Below the pieces are notes generated by a model. The model was given only the letters and a program-made list of their open reading frames with translations, ran no database searches and was not told the origin of the DNA. Position numbers and translations under genes: made by a program. A stretch of DNA of 64,000 nucleotides from Streptomyces avermitilis MA-4680 = NBRC 14893 (lineage in GTDB: Bacteria > Actinomycetota > Actinomycetes > Streptomycetales > Streptomycetaceae): the NCBI RefSeq assembly GCF_000009765.2, contig NC_003155.5, positions 8,246,001-8,310,000 of the forward strand, given 5' to 3'. Positions 26,108-33,642 of the stretch are shown here, piece after piece; the stretch's first letter is position 1; every line of letters begins with the position of its first letter.

Positions 26108-27312
26108 GCCCGCGAAGCGACGAGGGCGGCGTGCACGAGCCGCCGCGGACCGGCGGGCCGGCCGGGGCGCTGCGGATCGTCCGGCTCGCCAACTTCGTGG
26201 CCCCCGCCTCCGGGGGACTGCGTACCGCCCTGCGCGAGCTGGGCAAGGGCTTCAAGGAGGCCGGGCACGAGCCCGTGCTCATCGTGCCCGGCGAGCGCCA
26301 CACCGACCGCGAGACCGGGCAGGGCCGCGTGATCACCCTGCCCGGGCCGCTGCTGCCCGGCACCGGCGGCTACCGCGTGCTCACCGACAAGCGGCGCGTC
26401 GCCGCCCTCCTGGCCGAGCTGGCCCCCGACCGTCTGGAGGTCTCCGACCGTACGACGCTGCGGTGGACCGGCAAGTGGGCGCGGCGCGCCCGCGTCCCCG
26501 CCGTGATGGTCTCCCACGAGACCGCGGACGGCGTCCTGCGCACCTGGGGCCTGTCGGAGAACGTGTCCCGGCGCGCCGCCGACGCCCTCAACACCCGTAC
26601 GGCACACACCTATGCGCGCGTGGTGTGCACCACGGAGTTCGCGGAGCGGGAGTTCGTCCGCATCGGGGCCCGCAATGTCGTACGCGCTCCCCTGGGCGTC
26701 GACCTGGAGCAGCGCCGCCCCGCGCTGCGGGACCCGGGGCTGCGCGAGCGCCACGCGCGCGTGGACGAGACGCTGCTCGTCATGTGCTCCCGGCTGTCCG
26801 TCGAGAAGCGGCCCGGCACCGCCCTGGACGCGCTGGAGGCGCTGGTGCGGCGCGGGCGGCGCGCGGTGCTCGTCGTCGCCGGGGACGGCCCGCTGCGGGC
26901 CCGGCTCGAACAGCGGGCGCGGGAGCGGAGGCTGCCCGTGACCTTCCTCGGCCATGTCGGCGACCGGGCGCTGCTCGGCGCGTTGCAGGCCTCCGCCGAT
27001 GTGTGCCTGGCTCCTGGGCCGGCCGAGACGTTCGGGCTCGCCGCCCTGGAGGCGATGGCCTGCGGTACGCCCGTGGTCGCCAGTGCCTCGTCCGCGCTGT
27101 CGGAGGTCGTCGGCTCCGCCGGAGTCACAGCCGCGGATCACGGCGACGCCTTCGCGGACGCCGTCGCATCGCTCCTGGAACGCCCCGAGTACGAGCGCCG
27201 GCAGACCGCACGCGCGCGTGCGGAGTGTTTCGGTTGGAAGACCGCGGTCGACGCGTTCCTCGCCGCGCACGACGCGGGGGCGCCGGCTCCCGCTCGGGAG
27301 GGCGTCCGATGA
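26104..27312 (+). CDS. GT4 glycosyltransferase
   Basis: A 402-aa second GT4 family enzyme. The N-terminus LRIVRLANFVAPASGGLRTALRELGKGFKEAGHEPVLIVPG and donor-domain LLVMCSRLSVEKRPGTALDALEAL, PAETFGLAALEAMACGTPVVAS identify it. It differs from the preceding enzyme in acceptor domain, so the two probably add consecutive sugars. The ATG at 26104 overlaps the stop of the first gene, and its own stop overlaps the SGNH gene start as ATGA. A three-gene translationally coupled operon is clear. Confidence 0.85.
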   Translation: MSPRSDEGGVHEPPRTGGPAGALRIVRLANFVAPASGGLRTALRELGKGFKEAGHEPVLIVPGERHTDRETGQGRVITLPGPLLPGTGGYRVLTDKRRVAALLAELAPDRLEVSDRTTLRWTGKWARRARVPAVMVSHETADGVLRTWGLSENVSRRAADALNTRTAHTYARVVCTTEFAEREFVRIGARNVVRAPLGVDLEQRRPALRDPGLRERHARVDETLLVMCSRLSVEKRPGTALDALEALVRRGRRAVLVVAGDGPLRARLEQRARERRLPVTFLGHVGDRALLGALQASADVCLAPGPAETFGLAALEAMACGTPVVASASSALSEVVGSAGVTAADHGDAFADAVASLLERPEYERRQTARARAECFGWKTAVDAFLAAHDAGAPAPAREGVR

Positions 27313-28163
27313 GACCGCCGCGCTTCGTGGCGCTCGGCGACTCGCTGACCGAAGGCGTGGGCGACCCCGTCGGGGACACCTGGCGGGGGTGGGCCGCACT
27401 CCTCGCCGCCGGGCTCGCCCCCGCGGACGCGCCCGCCGAGTTCACCAACCTCGCCGTCAGCGGCGCCCAGACGCGCGACGTCCTGGAACGGCAGACCCCG
27501 GCCGGGCTCACCCTGCGCCCGGACATCGTGTCGGTCGTCATCGGCGTCAACGACACACTGCGGTGCACCTTCGACATCCACGCCGTCGCCGCACGGCTCG
27601 ACCAGGTGTACGCGGCGTTCCGGGCGCGGGACGCGGTGCTGGTCACGGCGTGCCTGCCCGACCCCGGGGCGATGTTCGGGCTGCCCGGGGCGCTGGCCCG
27701 TCCGCTGGCCCGCCGGCAGCGGGCTGTGAACACGGTCGTGCACGCCCTGTCCGAGAGGTACGGGGCGGTGCATCTGCACGCGGCGGAAGAGGAGTGGCTG
27801 ACCGATCGCGCGCTGTGGAGCGCGGACCGGCTGCACCCGGGGGAGCGAGGCCACCGGCAGCTGGCGGTCCGCTTCCACGCGCTGCTCGCTCAGGAGGGCC
27901 TCGTGACCGGGACCGCGCCCGCGGCCGAGCCCGAGTTCCCCGCGCCCACCCGGTCGGCGAGCCTCTGGTGGCTGGCCACCGCGGGGACCGGCTGGGTGGC
28001 CCGGCGGTGCACCGACCTGCTGCCGCAGCTGCTCACCCTGGCCGCCTCCGAGGTACGCCACCGGGCACGCGGCACCAGCGCCCGGCTCGACCTGAGCGCC
28101 TCGCACGCGGCGGCGTCCGCGCTGGCCGCCCTGTCGGGGACGGAGCAGCCGGACGCGGCCTGA
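27309..28163 (+). CDS. SGNH-family esterase
   Basis: A 284-aa GDSL/SGNH hydrolase: block I LGDSLTEG (Ser12), block III VSVVIGVNDTL, and block V SADRLHPG (Asp173, His176). No signal peptide; the ~80-aa C-terminal extension has no recognised motif. Coupled to the two glycosyltransferases, it could acylate or deacylate their glycolipid product. Its stop lies only 4 bp from the stop of the convergent pxpC. Confidence 0.85.
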   Translation: MRPPRFVALGDSLTEGVGDPVGDTWRGWAALLAAGLAPADAPAEFTNLAVSGAQTRDVLERQTPAGLTLRPDIVSVVIGVNDTLRCTFDIHAVAARLDQVYAAFRARDAVLVTACLPDPGAMFGLPGALARPLARRQRAVNTVVHALSERYGAVHLHAAEEEWLTDRALWSADRLHPGERGHRQLAVRFHALLAQEGLVTGTAPAAEPEFPAPTRSASLWWLATAGTGWVARRCTDLLPQLLTLAASEVRHRARGTSARLDLSASHAAASALAALSGTEQPDAA

Positions 28164-28167
28164 GCCG

Positions 28168-29037
28168 TCAGCGGCGGCGTACGGCCACGAAGCGGACGGG
28201 GGTGCCGGGAACCGCCTGGGCGGCCGCCGGGAGGTCGGCGGGCCGGACGACCGCGATCACCGGGTAGCCCCCGGTGGTCGGGTGGTCGGCGAGAAAGACG
28301 ACCGGCCGGCCGTCGGGCGGCACCTGCACCGCCCCCCACACCATGCCCTCACTGGGCAGTTCGCCCGTCCGGGACCGTTCCAGCGCGGGCCCTTCCGTAC
28401 GCAGTCCGATGCGGTTGCTCGCGGTGGACACGCGGTACGCGCGGGTGACGAGCGTGCGGACGGCCGTCGCCGTGAACCAGTCGTCGCGGGGGCCCGGCGT
28501 CACCCGCAGCACCAGTTCGGCCGGCGGGCCCGGCTGGGGAACGGCGTCCACGCGCGCGTGGGGGCCGACCGGGTGCCCCAGGGGGAGCACCGTCCCGTCG
28601 GTGAGGGGTGCGGGACCGAGCCCGGACAGCAGATCCGTGGAGCGGCTGCCGAGCACCGGTTCGACGGCGACTCCGCCGGAGACGGCCACGTAACCGCGTA
28701 CTCCGGACTGCGCGGGTCCGATGTCGAGCAAGGTGCCGCCGGGGACGCGTACGGGCGCTCCCCAGGGCGCGGGGCGGCCGCCCACGGTCACCGCGCAGGG
28801 CGCGCCTCCCACCGCCACGGTGACCGCCGAACGGGGGCGCAGAGCACAGCCGTTGAGCGTCGTCTCCAGGACGGCCGCTTCCGGCGGATTGCCGACCAGC
28901 CGGTTGACCAGCGCCGCCGCGGGCGGGTCCAGCGCACCGGAGCGCGGCACTCCGAGGTGGGCGTACCCGGGGCGCCCCAGGTCCTGCACGGTGGTCAGCG
29001 CCCCGGCCCGTACGACGGCGAGCGCCCGATCCGTCAT
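28168..29037 (-). CDS. pxpC: 5-oxoprolinase subunit PxpC
   Basis: A 289-aa biotin-dependent carboxyltransferase-like protein of the KipA/PxpC family (VQDLGRPGYAHLGVPRSGALDPPAAALVNRLVGNPP, GIGLRTEG, EGMVWGAVQVPPDGRPVVFLADHPTTGGYPVI). With PxpA and PxpB it cleaves 5-oxo-L-proline to glutamate using ATP. The open frame extends upstream, but ATG at 29037 is chosen because it overlaps the pxpB stop as ATGA. Confidence 0.93.
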   Translation of the reverse strand: MTDRALAVVRAGALTTVQDLGRPGYAHLGVPRSGALDPPAAALVNRLVGNPPEAAVLETTLNGCALRPRSAVTVAVGGAPCAVTVGGRPAPWGAPVRVPGGTLLDIGPAQSGVRGYVAVSGGVAVEPVLGSRSTDLLSGLGPAPLTDGTVLPLGHPVGPHARVDAVPQPGPPAELVLRVTPGPRDDWFTATAVRTLVTRAYRVSTASNRIGLRTEGPALERSRTGELPSEGMVWGAVQVPPDGRPVVFLADHPTTGGYPVIAVVRPADLPAAAQAVPGTPVRFVAVRRR

Positions 29038-29651
29038 ACGGACCCCACCGCGACGAAGCGGACGCGGGCGCCGGGCGCGAGCAGGGCGGCCGGTACGCGC
29101 GCGTGGTCCCACAGGACGCGGTCCGTGGTGCCGATCAGCTGCCACCCGCCCGGCGACGCACGCGGGTACACCCCGGTGTACGGGCCCGCGAGCGCCACGG
29201 AGCCCGCCGGAACGGACGTGCGCGGGGTCGCCCGGCGCGCCACGTCGTAGCGCGCGGGAAGCCCGGTGAGATAGCCGAACCCGGGCGCGAACCCGCAGAA
29301 CGCGACCCGGAATTCGGCCGCCGAGTGGATGCGCGCCACCTCGTCCTCCGGTACGCCCCACAGGGCGGCGACCTCGGCCAGGTCGGGGCCGTCGTACCGT
29401 ACGGGGATCTCGATGGCCTCCTCCGCGCGCGGGGGTACCGGCGGCACTGTCCAGTCCGCGAGCTGGGCCGCGAGCCGGGAGGGCTCCTCCAGGCCGTCCA
29501 GGAGGACCGTGCGGGCCGCGGGCACGACCTCCCGTACCGTCAGGGTTCCGGCCGCCCTGCGGCGCAGCAGCTCGGCGTGCAGGGCCTGCGCCTCGTCACC
29601 CGAGGCGAGTTCGACGAGCAGGGCCCGGTCGCCGACCGGCAGTGCCCTCAT
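29034..29651 (-). CDS. pxpB: 5-oxoprolinase subunit PxpB
   Basis: A 205-aa KipI/PxpB-type protein with the conserved CGFAPGFGYLTGLP and RTSVPAGSVALAGPYTGVYPRASPGGWQLIG segments. ATG at 29651 overlaps the pxpA stop as ATGA, and its own stop overlaps the pxpC start. The frame is open well upstream and antisense to pxpA, but that part is a shadow. Confidence 0.93.
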   Translation of the reverse strand: MRALPVGDRALLVELASGDEAQALHAELLRRRAAGTLTVREVVPAARTVLLDGLEEPSRLAAQLADWTVPPVPPRAEEAIEIPVRYDGPDLAEVAALWGVPEDEVARIHSAAEFRVAFCGFAPGFGYLTGLPARYDVARRATPRTSVPAGSVALAGPYTGVYPRASPGGWQLIGTTDRVLWDHARVPAALLAPGARVRFVAVGSV

Positions 29652-30400
29652 GCGAAGGCCGCCACGCGGACGCCCGAGGCCTCCAGCCGCGACCTGACCC
29701 GGCGGGCCAGCTCCACCGCGCCGGGCGTGTCGCCGTGCAGGCACAAGGAGCGTGCCCGTACCGGGATCCGGCGCCCGGAGTGCGCGTCGACCACCCCGAG
29801 GCGGGCGAGGTTCACCGAGCGTTCGACGACCGCGTCGGGGTCGGTGACCACCGCTCCGTCCTCGCCCCGCGGCACCAGCGTGCCCTCCTCGGTGTACGCG
29901 CGGTCCGCGAACGCCTCCGTGACGACCGGCAGCCCGGCCTTCTCGGCCACCTCCAGCAAGCGCGAGCCGGGCAGCCCGAGCACCGGGAGCGAGGCGTCGG
30001 CGAGCCGCACCCCGTCGACCACGGCGCCGGCCTGCCCTTCGTCGTGCACCACCCGGTTGTAGAGCGCGCCGTGCGGCTTCACGTACGACACGCGCGTGCC
30101 CGCCGCGCGGGCGAACACCTCCAGGGCGCCGATCTGGTACGCCACTTCGGCCGCCAGTTCCGCGGGCGGCACGTCCATCGCGCGTCGCCCGAACCCGGCC
30201 AGGTCCCGGTAGGAGACCTGGGCGCCGATCCGTACGCCGCGCTCGGCCGCCAGCTCGCACACCCGCCGCATGGTGGCCGCGTCCCCGGCGTGGAAGCCGC
30301 AGGCCACGTTGGCGCTGGTGACGACGGACAGCAGCCGTTCGTCGTCGGTGAGCTCCCAGCGGCCGAAGCCCTCGCCGAGGTCGGCGTTCAGATCGATCAT
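29648..30400 (-). CDS. pxpA: 5-oxoprolinase subunit PxpA
   Basis: A 250-aa LamB/YcsF protein: MIDLNADLGEGFGRWEL, SANVACGFHAGDAATMRRVCELA, and GVRIGAQVSYRDLAGFGRR match the family end to end. It forms the prokaryotic 5-oxoprolinase with PxpB and PxpC. It starts 12 bp after the DUF1445 gene stop in the same operon, preceded by GGAGA. Confidence 0.95.
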   Translation of the reverse strand: MIDLNADLGEGFGRWELTDDERLLSVVTSANVACGFHAGDAATMRRVCELAAERGVRIGAQVSYRDLAGFGRRAMDVPPAELAAEVAYQIGALEVFARAAGTRVSYVKPHGALYNRVVHDEGQAGAVVDGVRLADASLPVLGLPGSRLLEVAEKAGLPVVTEAFADRAYTEEGTLVPRGEDGAVVTDPDAVVERSVNLARLGVVDAHSGRRIPVRARSLCLHGDTPGAVELARRVRSRLEASGVRVAAFA

Positions 30401-30412
30401 GGTGTCTCCTGG

Positions 30413-31237
30413 TCAGGCCACGCGGTACTGCTCGTCGCGGGCGTCGGTGAGGAACATCTGGCCCGGGGCGTGGGTGATGGCGAACGGCGGACGGGACGCC
30501 ATCACCGCGGCCTGCGGGGTCACGCCGCAGGCCCAGAACACCGGGATGTCGTCCGGTTCGGCGTCCACCGGATCACCGAAGTCGGGGCGGCCGAGGTCAT
30601 CGATGCCGAGGCCCGACGGATCGCCGCAGTGTACGGGGCTGCCGTGCACCGCCGGGAGCATCGTGCTCTCCCGGATCGCCGCCGCCAGGTGCTCGGGCGG
30701 AACGGGACGCATCGACACCACCATGGGGCCGTGCAGCCGGCCTGCCGGGCGGCAGGCGCGGCTGGTGACGTACATGGAGACGTTGCGGCCCTGCTCGATG
30801 TGGCGCATCGGGACGCCCGCCTCGCTCAGTGCCCACTCGAAGGTGAAGCTGCACCCGATGAGGAACGACACCAGATCGTCCCTCCAGTACGCGACGACAT
30901 CCGTGGGCTCGGCCACCAGCTCGCCGTTCTCCCACACCCGGTAGCGCGGCAGATCCGTGCGCAGATCCGCTCCCTCCGCGAGCGGAGTGGTCCAGGAACC
31001 GGCGTCGGTGACGTCGAGGACCGGACACGGCTTGGGGTTGCGCTGGCAGAACAGCAGCATGTCGTACGCCCAGTCGGCGGGGAGCGAGATCAGGTTCGCC
31101 TGGGTGTGTCCCGCGGCGACCCCGGCCGTGGGTCCGAAGACGCCCCAGCGGAAGCGGGCCCGCGCCTTGCGGGGGGTCCACGCGTGCGCGTGGCCGTCGA
31201 TCCGGCTCAGGGGGCGGTCCGGGGTGACGCGGTTCAC
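30413..31237 (-). CDS. DUF1445 protein, putative hydro-lyase
   Basis: A 274-aa protein of the DUF1445/putative hydro-lyase family (HTQANLISLPADWAYDMLLFCQRNPKPCPVLDVTDAGSW, FLIGCSFTFEWAL, ITHAPGQMFLTDARDEQY). A related domain occurs in the mammalian D-glutamate cyclase that makes 5-oxo-D-proline; together with pxpABC this points to D-glutamate or oxoproline metabolism. GTG at 31237 overlaps the transporter stop as GTGA. Confidence 0.85.
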   Translation of the reverse strand: MNRVTPDRPLSRIDGHAHAWTPRKARARFRWGVFGPTAGVAAGHTQANLISLPADWAYDMLLFCQRNPKPCPVLDVTDAGSWTTPLAEGADLRTDLPRYRVWENGELVAEPTDVVAYWRDDLVSFLIGCSFTFEWALSEAGVPMRHIEQGRNVSMYVTSRACRPAGRLHGPMVVSMRPVPPEHLAAAIRESTMLPAVHGSPVHCGDPSGLGIDDLGRPDFGDPVDAEPDDIPVFWACGVTPQAAVMASRPPFAITHAPGQMFLTDARDEQYRVA

Positions 31238-32553
31238 CGGAGCTCCTTCCCGCGGGTCTCCGGAAGCCCGAGCAGCGCCAGCGCCGCCAGGGCGTAGCCG
31301 ATCGCACCGAAGACCAGCGCGCCGCCCACACCCCAGCTGTCGGCCAGGAAGCCGACCAGGGTGGGGAAGACGGCGCCGACGGCGCGTCCGGTGTTGTAGG
31401 TGAAGCCCTGTCCGGTGCCGCGCACGGCCGTCGGGTACAGCTCGCTCAGGAACGAGCCGAAGCCGCTGAAGATCGCCGACATGCAGAAGCCGAGCGGGAA
31501 ACCGAGCACCAGGAGGAGGGTGTCGGCGCCGCTCGGGATGTTGGCGTACACCAGGACACAGATCGCGGAGAGCACCGCGAAGAGCAGGATGTTGCGCTTG
31601 CGGCCCAGTTTGTCGGTCAGGTAGCCGCCGGTGAGGTAGCCGATGAAGGCACCGGAGATCAGGAACGTGAGATAGCCGCCGGTGCCGACGACGGACAGTC
31701 CGCGCTCCGTCTTGAGGTACGTCGGCACCCAGGTGGCCAGCGTGTAGTAGCCGCCCTGGACGCCGGTCGAGAGCAGGCCCGCGAAGACCGTGATCCGCAG
31801 CAGACCGGGCGCGTCGGCCGTCCCGGGCCTGAAGATCGCCGTGAACGAACCCTTGTGAGCGCTCTTCTGGCGCTCGACGGCCGCCTCCGGGGCGTCGTGC
31901 ACCCTGCGTCGCACCCACACGACCAGCAGCGCGGGCAGCGCGCCGGTCCAGAACATCACACGCCATGCGAGGTCGTCGCCCACGAAGGAGAAGACCAGCG
32001 TGTAGACGACGGCGGCCAGCGCCCAGCCGACGGCCCAGGAACTCTGGATCGCGCCGAGCGTCCGGCCCCGGTGCCGGGCGCTCGCGTACTCGGCGACCAG
32101 GATCGCGCCGACCGCCCACTCGCCGCCGAAACCGAGCCCTTGAAGGGCGCGGAAGACCAGCAGGGTCTCGTAGTTGGGCGCGAAGCCGCAGGCCACCGTG
32201 AAGACGGCGTAGGTGATCACGGTGATCATCAGGGCCTTGACGCGCCCGATGCGGTCCGCGACCACACCCGCGACGGCGCCGCCGATCGCCGAGACGACCA
32301 GGGTGACCGTCGTGAACAGTCCGGTCTGACCGCTGTCCAGGCCGAAGTAGGCCGCGAGCGCGACCATGCTCAGCGGCAGCGTGAAGTAGTCGTACGAGTC
32401 CAGGGCATAGCCGCCGAACGCGCCGGCGAAGGCACGCCGGCCGCGCGGACCGAGCGCGCGCAGGAAGCCGAAGGCGCCGTCTTCGGAGGCGGGTTCACCC
32501 GCGCCGGGCGCGGTGGCGGCGGTCAGTTGTGGAGAGGGAGGGGTCGTGCTCAT
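31234..32553 (-). CDS. MFS transporter of the pxp operon
   Basis: A 439-aa sugar/metabolite-type major facilitator with 12 helices and the conserved GVVADRIGRVKALM and ALQGLGFGGEWAVGAILVAEYASARHRGRTLG loops of the aromatic-acid/sialic-acid branch. It is the first gene of the pxp operon, so it probably imports the substrate of that pathway (oxoproline, D-glutamate or a precursor). ATG at 32553 has GAGGTG 4 nt upstream. Confidence 0.88.
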   Translation of the reverse strand: MSTTPPSPQLTAATAPGAGEPASEDGAFGFLRALGPRGRRAFAGAFGGYALDSYDYFTLPLSMVALAAYFGLDSGQTGLFTTVTLVVSAIGGAVAGVVADRIGRVKALMITVITYAVFTVACGFAPNYETLLVFRALQGLGFGGEWAVGAILVAEYASARHRGRTLGAIQSSWAVGWALAAVVYTLVFSFVGDDLAWRVMFWTGALPALLVVWVRRRVHDAPEAAVERQKSAHKGSFTAIFRPGTADAPGLLRITVFAGLLSTGVQGGYYTLATWVPTYLKTERGLSVVGTGGYLTFLISGAFIGYLTGGYLTDKLGRKRNILLFAVLSAICVLVYANIPSGADTLLLVLGFPLGFCMSAIFSGFGSFLSELYPTAVRGTGQGFTYNTGRAVGAVFPTLVGFLADSWGVGGALVFGAIGYALAALALLGLPETRGKELR

Positions 32554-32599
32554 GGGCACCTCGCTAAGAGGGACGGAGGGTGCTTGAGGGACGAGCCGT

Positions 32600-32672
32600 G
32601 CCGTGCGGGGGTGCGTGGAGCGGGTGGCGCTGTTCGGGGGGCGTGGAGCGGGTGGTGCCGTGCGGGGGTGCG
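32600..32672. repeat. direct repeats in the leader of the pxp operon
   Basis: GCCGTGCGGGGGTGCG occurs at 32600-32615 and 32657-32672, and GCGTGGAGCGGGTGG at 32613-32627 and 32641-32655, all exact. They lie in the leader upstream of the transporter gene. Confidence 0.85.
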
Positions 32673-32743
32673 GAGGAGGCCGTGCCGTGCGCAAGCCGCG
32701 GCGCCGTCGTGCGAGCGGGCGGCGCCTGTCAAGCAAGGTAGGG

Positions 32744-32764
32744 GATCGTTGAACGATCCTTCAA
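32744..32764. promoter_or_regulatory. two overlapping inverted repeats, probable GntR operator
   Basis: GATCGTT-G-AACGATC (32744-32758) is perfect, and TTGAA-N6-TTCAA (32749-32764) overlaps it. The site lies between the divergent MFS-pxp operon and the GntR gene, 45 bp before the regulator start, fitting self-regulation and control of the operon. Confidence 0.6.
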
Positions 32765-32808
32765 TACCCACGTTGTTTCGTTGTTGTATCTGCGATTGAA
32801 TTCCGGGC

Positions 32809-33510
32809 ATGGCAGATCAGCTGACGGGACTGGCCGACGACCGCGCTCTGCTGGGGCGCACCAGCACCGCCGAGCGGGTCTCGGACATCCTCAGGGGCCG
32901 TATCGCCGAGGGCTACTTCCCGCCCGGCACCCGGCTGTCGGAGGACAGCATCGGCGGCGCGCTCGGGGTCTCCCGCAACACGCTGCGCGAGGCGTTCCGG
33001 CTGCTCACCCATGAACGGCTGCTCGTCCACGAGCTGAACCGCGGGGTCTTCGTACGGGTGCTGACCGTCGAGGACGTGCAGGACATCTACCGCACCCGCT
33101 CCCTCGTCGAGTGCGCCGTCGTACGCGGTCTCGGTGAGCCGCCGTACGCCCTGGAGGGCCTCGCGGAAGCCGTCGCGGAGGGGCAGCGGACGGTGCGCGA
33201 AGGTGACTGGAAAGGACTGGGCACGGCCAACATCCACTTCCACCGGGAACTGGTCGCGCTCGCCGGCAGCGCCCGCACCGACGAACTGATGCGCAGCGTC
33301 TTCGCCGAACTCCGCCTCGCCTTCCACGTCGTGGACGACCCGCGGCGGCTGCACGAGCCGTATCTCGCGCGCAACCGGCAGATCCTCCAGGCCCTGGAGA
33401 CGGGCGACCGCGACAAGGCGGAGGGACTGCTCGCGGTCTATCTCGACGACTCGCTGGAGCGGGTCGTGGAGGTCTACCGGCGGCGCGTGGGCGACGACGG
33501 GCAACTGTGA
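32809..33510 (+). CDS. GntR-family regulator, FCD type
   Basis: A 233-aa regulator: winged helix at residues ~15-80 (RVSDILRGRIAEGYFPPGTRLSEDSIGGALGVSRNTLREAFRLLTHERLLVHE) and a helical FCD effector domain with the metal-site-type DIYRTRSLVECAVV and HFHRELVALAGS. It is divergent from the pxp operon and very likely its regulator, sensing an organic acid such as oxoproline or glutamate. Confidence 0.9.
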   Translation: MADQLTGLADDRALLGRTSTAERVSDILRGRIAEGYFPPGTRLSEDSIGGALGVSRNTLREAFRLLTHERLLVHELNRGVFVRVLTVEDVQDIYRTRSLVECAVVRGLGEPPYALEGLAEAVAEGQRTVREGDWKGLGTANIHFHRELVALAGSARTDELMRSVFAELRLAFHVVDDPRRLHEPYLARNRQILQALETGDRDKAEGLLAVYLDDSLERVVEVYRRRVGDDGQL

Positions 33511-33538
33511 CCACGGGGGTGACGACGGGCAGCTGTGC

Positions 33539-33582
33539 CCCCGGCTGTCATGCACTGTGACCCCGGCTGTCATGCACTGTGA
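33539..33582 (+). repeat. two tandem 22-bp copies after the GntR gene
   Basis: Two identical 22-bp units (33539-33560 and 33561-33582). A partial, diverged copy of the GntR 3' end (GACGACGGGCA-A/G-CTGTG) also recurs at 33492 and 33522. They sit between the GntR stop and the condensin-like cassette. Confidence 0.9.
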
Positions 33583-33604
33583 CCACGGGTCTCATCTGCG
33601 TCGT

Positions 33605-33635
33605 TTCGACCGCTGTCAGACCGAGGACCTAGTCT
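33605..33635 (+). promoter_or_regulatory. promoter-like element of the condensin-like cassette
   Basis: TTCGAC (33605-33610) and TAGTCT (33630-33635) are 19 bp apart, with the GTG start of the first gene 7 nt after the -10. There is no ribosome site between them, so a leaderless transcript is likely. Confidence 0.4.
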
Positions 33636-33642
33636 GTGCACC

